DNA of 20,135 nucleotides, from contig PXSG01000053.1 of the NCBI GenBank assembly GCA_003023485.1, positions 1 to 20,135 on the forward strand, written 5' to 3'. Each line of letters begins with the position of its first letter. Positions within the stretch are counted from its first letter, which is position 1. Below are positions 15,012-20,135 of this stretch, piece after piece. The translations under genes and the position numbers were made by a program. The notes beneath the pieces were generated by a model. It saw only the letters and a list, made by a program, of their open reading frames with translations. It had not been told where the DNA came from and made no database searches. The DNA is from Halobacteriales archaeon SW_10_68_16. Its GTDB lineage: Archaea; Halobacteriota; Halobacteria; Halobacteriales; Haloarculaceae.

Positions 15012-15095
15012 GGCCGGGTGGAGAGCTAGTGGTAGCTCGTGTAGGGGCACCCGCCCCGAGTCCGCGACTGCGGGCGAGCTTACCAGGCACCGCGT

Positions 15096-15179
15096 GTCGT
15101 GGTAGCCAAGCCTGGCCCAAGGCGCAGGGTTGCTAACTCTGTGGCGCAAGCCTCCGGGGTTCGAATCCCCGCCACGACG
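15096..15179 (+). tRNA. tRNA-Ser (anticodon GCT)
   Basis: The acceptor arms GTCGTGG (15096-15102) and CCACGAC (15172-15178) pair perfectly, and the discriminator base is G, as in tRNA-Ser. The anticodon arm CAGGG-TTGCTAA-CTCTG shows GCT, reading AGC and AGU. A long variable arm follows, and the T arm is CGGGG-TTCGAAT-CCCCG. No intron is seen and CCA is not encoded. It is the first gene of the ribosomal protein operon, and its 3' end lies 18 bases before rpsM, so the tRNA must be cut from the common transcript. Confidence 0.95.
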
Positions 15180-15197
15180 TGCACACACCACATACCC

Positions 15198-15710
15198 ATG
15201 AGTGCAAAAGACCAAGCGGACGGGGACGAGGACGACGACCTCAGGTACTTCGTCCGCATCGGCCAGACAGACCTCGACGGCACCAAGTCCGTCGAGCGGT
15301 CGCTTTCGGAGATGACCGGAATCGGTCGCCGGGCGGCACGCCTCATCGCCGAGAAGGCGGGCGTCGACCGCGGGGAGACGCTGGGTGCCCTCGACGACGA
15401 CGACATCGACGAGATCGTCGCCCTCGTGGAGGGTTTCGCCGACGAAGTCCCCGAGTGGTTCACCAACCACCGCAACGACTTCTTCGGCGGCGAGGCCACC
15501 CACGAGACCGGCAACGACCTCGAACTGACCCGACGACAGGACATCAACCGCATGAAGATGATCGACTCCTACAAGGGTATCCGGCACAAGCGCGGCCAGA
15601 AGGTACGTGGCCAGCGCACCAAGTCCACCGGCCGCACCGAGGGCACCATCGGCGTCAACGTCGAGGCGATCAAGGAAGAACAGGAAAAAGAGGAGGAGGG
15701 TGAGAGCTGA
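15198..15710 (+). CDS. rpsM: 30S ribosomal protein S13 (uS13)
   Basis: uS13 sits in the head of the small subunit and touches the P-site tRNA and the large subunit. The 170-residue protein has the acidic haloarchaeal N-terminus, LRYFVRIGQTDLDGTKSVER, the helix-two-turn-helix block MTGIGRRAARLIAEKAGV, and the C-terminal RNA-binding tail HKRGQKVRGQRTKSTGRTEG. It ends in an acidic stretch. It opens the protein part of the operon and overlaps rpsD by one base (TGATG). Confidence 0.98.
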   Translation: MSAKDQADGDEDDDLRYFVRIGQTDLDGTKSVERSLSEMTGIGRRAARLIAEKAGVDRGETLGALDDDDIDEIVALVEGFADEVPEWFTNHRNDFFGGEATHETGNDLELTRRQDINRMKMIDSYKGIRHKRGQKVRGQRTKSTGRTEGTIGVNVEAIKEEQEKEEEGES

Positions 15711-16234
15711 TGGCGCTGGGTAGCAACACCAAGTTCTACGAGACGCCCAACCACCCCTACCAGGGCGAGCGCATCGCCGAGGAGACCGGCCTGATCGGCA
15801 AGTACGGCTTAAAGAACAAGGAGGAACTCTGGGGCGCGGAATCCGAACTGCGGACCTACCGGCGCGAGGCCCGGAAACTCCTGGGCCGCGCCCAGGGCGA
15901 CGCCGAGGCTGCAAGCGTCGAGGGACGGGAGTTCCTCGCGAAACTAAAGCGCCAGGGGGTCCTCTCGGAACAGGACTCGCTGGACGACGTGCTCTCGTTG
16001 GACGTGACGGACGTCTTAGAACGGCGCCTCCAGACGGTCGTCTACCGGAAGGGCTACGCGAACACGACCGCCCAGGCCAGGCAGTTCATCACCCACGGCC
16101 ACATCGTCGTGGGCGGCCGCCGTGTCCAGACGCCCTCGTATACCGTCTCGGTCGCCGAGGAGGACACCGTCGGCTTCGACAGCGCGTCGCCACTGACAGA
16201 CGAACTCCACCCCGAACGAGCGGAGGAACACTAA
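15710..16234 (+). CDS. rpsD: 30S ribosomal protein S4 (uS4)
   Basis: uS4 is an early 16S rRNA binder in the small-subunit body. The 174-residue product begins [20 protein letters not shown], followed by [20 protein letters not shown]. The S4 RNA-binding domain ([20 protein letters not shown], then [20 protein letters not shown]) is at about 103-145. The acidic end is usual for haloarchaea. It overlaps the preceding and following genes by one base each, which points to coupled translation. Confidence 0.98.
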   Translation: MALGSNTKFYETPNHPYQGERIAEETGLIGKYGLKNKEELWGAESELRTYRREARKLLGRAQGDAEAASVEGREFLAKLKRQGVLSEQDSLDDVLSLDVTDVLERRLQTVVYRKGYANTTAQARQFITHGHIVVGGRRVQTPSYTVSVAEEDTVGFDSASPLTDELHPERAEEH

Positions 16235-16614
16235 TGGCAGACGAGAAATGGGGCATCGCCCACGTGCACGCGTCGTTCAACAACACCATCATCACCATCA
16301 CCGACCAGACGGGCGCGGAGACGCTGGCCAAGTCAAGCGGCGGCACCGTCGTCAAGCAAAACCGCGACGAGGCCTCACCCTACGCCGCGATGCAGATGGC
16401 CGAGGAGGTCGCAGAGGACGTCCAGGCCCAGGGCATCGAGGGCGTCCACGTCCGCGTTCGCGGCCCCGGCGGGAACCAGCAACAGAACCCCGGGCCGGGC
16501 GCGCAGGCGACCATCCGGGCGCTGGCGCGGGCCGGCCTGGAGATCGGCCGCATCGAGGACGTGACACCCATCCCCCACGACGGGACACGGGGTCCGAAGA
16601 ACGCGGGCTTTTGA
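16234..16614 (+). CDS. rpsK: 30S ribosomal protein S11 (uS11)
   Basis: uS11 lies on the platform of the small subunit near the E site. The 126-residue protein shows [20 protein letters not shown] at the start, the central [20 protein letters not shown], and the conserved end [20 protein letters not shown] plus [13 protein letters not shown]. The ATG shares its A with the rpsD stop (TAATG). The gene ends two bases before the rpoD start. Confidence 0.98.
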   Translation: MADEKWGIAHVHASFNNTIITITDQTGAETLAKSSGGTVVKQNRDEASPYAAMQMAEEVAEDVQAQGIEGVHVRVRGPGGNQQQNPGPGAQATIRALARAGLEIGRIEDVTPIPHDGTRGPKNAGF

Positions 16615-16616
16615 CC

Positions 16617-17360
16617 ATGGAGGAGTACGACGTCCAGTTCGTCGACAGGGACGACCGCGAGGCGCGCTTCGTGGTCCGGCCGATCACGCCGGCCTTCGCC
16701 AACGGCATCCGCCGGGCGATGATCGCGGACGTGCCGACGTTCAGCATCGATACCGTCCGCTTCATCGAGAACTCCAGCGTGATGTTCGACGAGCAGATCG
16801 GCCTCAGACTTGGGCTGGTCCCGCTGACGACGCCGCTGGAGGACTTCGAGGTCGGCGACACCGTCACGGTCTCGCTTGATGTCGAGGGCCCGGACACCGC
16901 CTACTCGGGCGACATCGTCTCCAGCGACGCGATGGTCGAACCCGCCGACGAGAACATCCCCATCATCGACCTCAAGGAGGGCCAGCGCCTCGAAACCGAG
17001 GCCGACGCCGTCCTCGACACCGGTCGGGAACACGCCAAACACCAGGGCGGCGTCGCGGTCGGCTACCGGCACCTCCAGCGGGTCGAGGTGGTGGGCGACC
17101 GGCCCGAGTTCGCCGAGAACGACTCGAACATCCTGCGCGGGGTCATCGAGGACGACGGCGACCTCGTCCCGACGGAGACCTTCGACAACGACCTCACGAA
17201 CCGGTACCCCGGCAAGGAACTCGACGTGCAGGACGTGGCGGACGCCTTCGTGTTCCACGTCGAAACCGACGGGTCGGTGTCGGTCGACGAACTGGTCGAA
17301 GCGGCCGTCGACTCGCTACAAGTGCGCGCGACCGAACTGGGAGAGGCCGTCCAGCTATGA
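16617..17360 (+). CDS. rpoD: DNA-directed RNA polymerase subunit D (Rpo3)
   Basis: Rpo3 pairs with Rpo11 and the Rpo10/Rpo12 subunits to form the assembly platform, as bacterial alpha does. The 247-residue protein has the N-terminal dimerisation block [20 protein letters not shown], the segment [10 protein letters not shown], and the later [20 protein letters not shown] and [11 protein letters not shown] blocks. I see no cysteine cluster for iron-sulfur binding of the kind found in some archaeal Rpo3. The ATG at 16617 follows the rpsK stop by two bases. This is not the bacterial sigma factor of the same symbol. Confidence 0.97.
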   Translation: MEEYDVQFVDRDDREARFVVRPITPAFANGIRRAMIADVPTFSIDTVRFIENSSVMFDEQIGLRLGLVPLTTPLEDFEVGDTVTVSLDVEGPDTAYSGDIVSSDAMVEPADENIPIIDLKEGQRLETEADAVLDTGREHAKHQGGVAVGYRHLQRVEVVGDRPEFAENDSNILRGVIEDDGDLVPTETFDNDLTNRYPGKELDVQDVADAFVFHVETDGSVSVDELVEAAVDSLQVRATELGEAVQL

Positions 17361-17504
17361 GCGGCCACCGTCCTCTCGACGTGACGGGCTCGTCCTCCGG
17401 TGGCGGGAGTCGACCGTCTCCGCGTTCGGCAACGGCACCCTCGGAGAGCGAGGGTTGCCGGACCGAAAGCGGTTTGAGGGGACACGCGATACTGACAGAC
17501 GCGA

Positions 17505-17589
17505 GCAGGGATAGCCAAGTCAGGCCAACGGCGCAGCGTTCAGGGCGCTGTCCCGTAGGGGTCCGCAGGTTCAAATCCTGCTCCCTGCA
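17505..17589 (+). tRNA. tRNA-Leu (anticodon CAG)
   Basis: The acceptor arms GCAGGGA (17505-17511) and TCCCTGC (17582-17588) pair perfectly, and the discriminator base is A, typical of tRNA-Leu. The anticodon stem CAGCG / CGCTG encloses TTCAGGG, giving CAG for codon CUG. The long variable arm is as expected, and the T arm reads GCAGG-TTCAAAT-CCTGC. CCA is not encoded. The gene lies between rpoD and rpl18e, with 144 noncoding bases before it. Those bases hold no gene but may hold a promoter for the second half of the operon. Confidence 0.95.
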
Positions 17590-17595
17590 CTTTTC

Positions 17596-17601
17596 AGGAG
17601 G
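17596..17601 (+). promoter_or_regulatory. Shine-Dalgarno site of rpl18e
   Basis: AGGAGG lies six bases before the ATG at 17608. This is one of the few strong ribosome binding sites in the window and fits a gene that starts inside a transcript after a tRNA. Confidence 0.65.
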
Positions 17602-17607
17602 AACGAC

Positions 17608-17958
17608 ATGAGCAAGACGAACCCGAGACTGCGCAGTCTCATCGCCGACCTGAAGTCGACCGCCCGCGAGACCGGCGGCGACGTCTGGGGCGACGTGGCC
17701 GAACGCCTCGAGAAACCCCGGCGGACCCACGCCGAGGTCAACCTCGGGCGCATCGAGCGCTACGCCAGGGAAGAGGAGACGGTCGTCGTCCCCGGCAAGG
17801 TGCTCGGCTCCGGCACGCTCCGGAAGGACGTGACGGTCGCCGCCGTCGACTTCTCGGGCACCGCCGAGACGAAGATCGAACAGGTCGGCGAGCCCATACG
17901 GCTGGAACAGGCACTCGAAGACAACCCCGAGGGCGCGAACGTGCGGGTGATCCGATGA
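17608..17958 (+). CDS. rpl18e: 50S ribosomal protein L18e (eL18)
   Basis: eL18 is an archaeal/eukaryotic large-subunit protein. The 116-residue product starts [20 protein letters not shown] and contains [20 protein letters not shown] and [20 protein letters not shown], the usual family blocks. It ends in GANVRVIR. It has a strong Shine-Dalgarno site and overlaps rplM by four bases (ATGA). Confidence 0.97.
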   Translation: MSKTNPRLRSLIADLKSTARETGGDVWGDVAERLEKPRRTHAEVNLGRIERYAREEETVVVPGKVLGSGTLRKDVTVAAVDFSGTAETKIEQVGEPIRLEQALEDNPEGANVRVIR

Positions 17959-18398
17959 GCGTCGCGGAGTTCGACGCCGACACCGTCGTCGACGCCCGCG
18001 ACTGCATCCTCGGTCGCGTCGCCTCGCAGGTCGCCGAGCGCGCACTCGACGGCGAGCGCATCGCCGTCGTCAACGCCGAGCGCGCCGTCGTGACCGGCCG
18101 CGAGAACGACGTCGTCGAGAAATTCCGGGCCCGCCGCGAACAGGGCTCGGACCGCGGGCCGATGTACCCCAAGCGCCCCGACCGCATCCTCAAGCGGTCG
18201 ATCCGGGGCATGCTGCCGTACAAGCGGCCCCGCGGCCGCGAGGCGTTCGAGAACGTCCGCGTCTACGTGGGCGATCCCTACGGCGACGACACCGACGCGG
18301 TCGTGCTGGAGGACGCGTCGCTGGACCGACTCTCGACGATCAAGTTCGTCCCGCTGGGCGAGATCAGCGAAAAACTCGGAGCCACCAAGACATGGTAA
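17955..18398 (+). CDS. rplM: 50S ribosomal protein L13 (uL13)
   Basis: The 147-residue protein shows [20 protein letters not shown] at the start, [20 protein letters not shown] in the middle, and [20 protein letters not shown] plus [18 protein letters not shown], which is the uL13 signature region. uL13 binds 23S rRNA early in large-subunit assembly. Its ATG overlaps the rpl18e stop by four bases, and its end overlaps rpsI by seven bases. Confidence 0.98.
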   Translation: MSVAEFDADTVVDARDCILGRVASQVAERALDGERIAVVNAERAVVTGRENDVVEKFRARREQGSDRGPMYPKRPDRILKRSIRGMLPYKRPRGREAFENVRVYVGDPYGDDTDAVVLEDASLDRLSTIKFVPLGEISEKLGATKTW

Positions 18399-18790
18399 CG
18401 AACACGTCAGGCAAGAAGAAGACGGCGATCGCACGGGCGACCATCCGCGAGGGCGACGGGCGGGTGCGCATAAACTCCCGGCCGGTCGAACTGGTCGAAC
18501 CGGAGCTTTCGCGCCTCAAGATGCTCGAACCGTTCCGCATCGCGGGCGACGAACTCCGCGAGGACGTCGACGTCAGGGTGACCGTCGAGGGCGGCGGCGT
18601 CATGGGACAGGCCGACGCCACACGGACCGCCATCGCGCGCGGCCTCGTCGACCACACCAACGACGCCGAACTCCGGGACGCCTTCATGGAGTTCGACCGC
18701 TCGCTGTTGGTCAACGACGTCCGCCAGTCCGAACCGAAGAAGTGGGGCGGCCCCGGCGCACGGGCCCGCTACCAGAAATCCTACCGGTGA
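18392..18790 (+). CDS. rpsI: 30S ribosomal protein S9 (uS9)
   Basis: uS9 reaches into the P site with its C-terminal tail. The 132-residue protein begins [20 protein letters not shown]. It carries [20 protein letters not shown] in the middle and ends in [17 protein letters not shown], the invariant tail that touches the tRNA anticodon stem. It overlaps rplM and is followed four bases later by rpoN. Confidence 0.98.
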   Translation: MVTNTSGKKKTAIARATIREGDGRVRINSRPVELVEPELSRLKMLEPFRIAGDELREDVDVRVTVEGGGVMGQADATRTAIARGLVDHTNDAELRDAFMEFDRSLLVNDVRQSEPKKWGGPGARARYQKSYR

Positions 18791-18794
18791 TACC

Positions 18795-18995
18795 ATGATG
18801 GTCCCAGTCCGGTGTTTCACGTGTGGCAACGTCGTGGGCGAACACTGGGAGGAGTTCAAGGCTCGCACCCGCGAGATCGACGACCCCGAGGACCCCGAGA
18901 AGATCCTGGACGATCTGGGCGTCGAGCGACACTGCTGTCGCCGGATGCTCGTCTCGCACAAGGACCTGGTCGACATCGTGGCACCCTATCAATGA
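18795..18995 (+). CDS. rpoN: DNA-directed RNA polymerase subunit N (Rpo10)
   Basis: Rpo10 is a small zinc-binding subunit at the Rpo3/Rpo11 platform. The 66-residue protein shows [19 protein letters not shown] (Cys7 and Cys10) and [12 protein letters not shown] (Cys47 and Cys48), the conserved zinc bundle. Two adjacent ATG codons (18795 and 18798) are possible starts. The stop overlaps the rpoK start (ATGA). This is not the bacterial sigma-54 gene of the same symbol. Confidence 0.97.
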   Translation: MMVPVRCFTCGNVVGEHWEEFKARTREIDDPEDPEKILDDLGVERHCCRRMLVSHKDLVDIVAPYQ

Positions 18996-19177
18996 GCATG
19001 GCCAGGACCGACAACCGCTACGAGAAGGCACGTATCATCGGCGCCCGGGCGCTGCAGGTCGCCTACGGGGCGCCCGTCCTCGTCGAGACCGAGCAGACCC
19101 AGCCAATCCTCATCGCCGCCCAGGAGTACGACGCCGGCGTCCTCCCCTTCACTGTCCGGCGGGGTGACGGCGAGTGA
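18992..19177 (+). CDS. rpoK: DNA-directed RNA polymerase subunit K (Rpo6)
   Basis: Rpo6 corresponds to bacterial omega and helps assembly of the largest subunit. The 61-residue protein contains [20 protein letters not shown] and [20 protein letters not shown], then ends in [12 protein letters not shown], as in other archaea. A second ATG two codons later (18998) is also possible. The gene overlaps rpoN by four bases and eno by four bases (GTGA). Confidence 0.96.
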   Translation: MSMARTDNRYEKARIIGARALQVAYGAPVLVETEQTQPILIAAQEYDAGVLPFTVRRGDGE

Positions 19178-20135
19178 CGCTCGTCACGGACGTCGCGCTC
19201 CGGCGGGTGCTGGACTCGCGTGGCAACGCGACCGTCGAGGCCGACGTCCACACGGAAAGCGGCGGCTTCGGCCGGGCGAAGGCCCCATCCGGGGCCAGCA
19301 CCGGCGAGTACGAGGCCATCGAACTGCCCGTCCAGGAGGCCATCGCCCGCGCCCGCGAGGACGCCGTCCCCCGTCTGGTCGGCGAGGTGTACGCCGGCGA
19401 CCAGCGGGCGGTCGACACGGCCCTGCACGCGGCCGACGGGACAGGGGACTTCTCGCAGATCGGTGCCAACAGCGCCGTCGCCATCTCGATGGCCGCGGCC
19501 AAGGCCGGCGCCGACGTGGCCGGCCTGCCACTGTTCCAGCACCTGGGCGGGACCTTCCGCGGGAACACCCTCCCGGCCCCGCTTGGCAACGTCGTCGGCG
19601 GGGGGGAACACGCCGCCGAGGCGACCGACATCCAGGAGTTCCTCGCGGCCCCCGTCGGCGCACCCAGCGTCGAGGAGGCCGTCTTCGCCAACGCCGCCGT
19701 CCACGACGCGGCGGCCGACATCCTGGCCGAGCGCGGTGTCGCCTGCGGCACGGGCGACGAGGGCGCGTGGGCGCCACCCATCGACGACGCGACTGCCTTC
19801 GAGGTGATGGCCCAGGCGGTCGAGACGGTCAGCGACGACGTCGGCTTCGAGATCCGCTTCGGACTCGACATGGCCGCCGCCGAACTCTACGACGAGGAAG
19901 CGGGCGGCTACGTCTACGGGGACCGCGTCCGCGACACCGACGAACAGATCGAGTACGTCGCAGGACTCGTCGACGAGTACGGCCTCGCCTACGTCGAGGA
20001 CCCCCTCGACGAGGACGACTACGCCGGGTTCGCGCGGCTCACCGACCGCGTGGGCGAGGCGACGCTGGTCTGTGGCGACGACCTGTTCGTGACGAACGTC
20101 TCCCGTTTAGAGCGGGGAATCGAGGCGGGCGCCGG
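19174..20135 (+). CDS. eno: Enolase, N-terminal and middle part (cut by window edge)
   Basis: Enolase converts 2-phosphoglycerate to phosphoenolpyruvate. About 320 of roughly 400 residues are present. [16 protein letters not shown] and [14 protein letters not shown] are the N-terminal lid loops, and [16 protein letters not shown] and [12 protein letters not shown] follow. [20 protein letters not shown] and CGDDLFVTN hold the three Mg-binding acids. The catalytic Lys region lies beyond the edge. The GTG start overlaps the rpoK stop (GTGA). Linkage of eno to this operon is normal in haloarchaea. Confidence 0.97.
   Translation, partial: MTLVTDVALRRVLDSRGNATVEADVHTESGGFGRAKAPSGASTGEYEAIELPVQEAIARAREDAVPRLVGEVYAGDQRAVDTALHAADGTGDFSQIGANSAVAISMAAAKAGADVAGLPLFQHLGGTFRGNTLPAPLGNVVGGGEHAAEATDIQEFLAAPVGAPSVEEAVFANAAVHDAAADILAERGVACGTGDEGAWAPPIDDATAFEVMAQAVETVSDDVGFEIRFGLDMAAAELYDEEAGGYVYGDRVRDTDEQIEYVAGLVDEYGLAYVEDPLDEDDYAGFARLTDRVGEATLVCGDDLFVTNVSRLERGIEAGA

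Overview
The window comes from a halophilic archaeon (class Halobacteria). It is GC-rich, its proteins are acidic, and most genes have a TATA-like box about 26-30 bases before the start codon with little or no leader. It also carries several families that I know only from haloarchaea (DUF7563, DUF1931 and a KaiC-like protein with no P-loop). I cannot name the genus safely.

Left edge (1-1563): the N-terminal part of a metallophosphoesterase on the minus strand, then a very AT-rich noncoding stretch, then a broken HerA/DUF87-type ATPase gene. Next (1636-4719) is the small subunit of the clamp loader, rfcS. It is split at its P-loop by a 704-residue intein with a LAGLIDADG endonuclease and additional helix-turn-helix-like segments.

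Middle (4946-14917): accessory and metabolic genes. These are a broken redoxin, a GNAT acetyltransferase, a phosphoglucomutase-like phosphohexomutase, two DUF7563 mini zinc proteins, a GIY-YIG protein in an operon with a shortened larB, a DUF1931 protein, rpiA, glmM, an SDR protein with Phe in place of the catalytic Tyr, a KaiC-like protein, an FMN reductase, a shortened acyltransferase, a Yip1-family membrane protein and a conserved hypothetical. A 103-bp element with 13-bp inverted ends and a TA duplication lies directly against the GIY-YIG stop codon. A 315-bp hairpin-rich stretch separates two convergent genes near 14.3 kb.

Right part (15004-20135): the classic archaeal translation/transcription operon tRNA-Ser, rpsM, rpsD, rpsK, rpoD, tRNA-Leu, rpl18e, rplM, rpsI, rpoN, rpoK and eno. 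Its genes are tightly packed or overlap by a few bases. It supplies ribosomal proteins and three RNA polymerase subunits and runs into enolase, which is cut by the window edge.

The most unusual thing seen is a run of genes in the left and middle part that look internally deleted (ATPase twice, redoxin, LarB, acyltransferase, perhaps a small zinc protein). The right-hand operon looks intact. I found no CRISPR array, phage or clear defence system.
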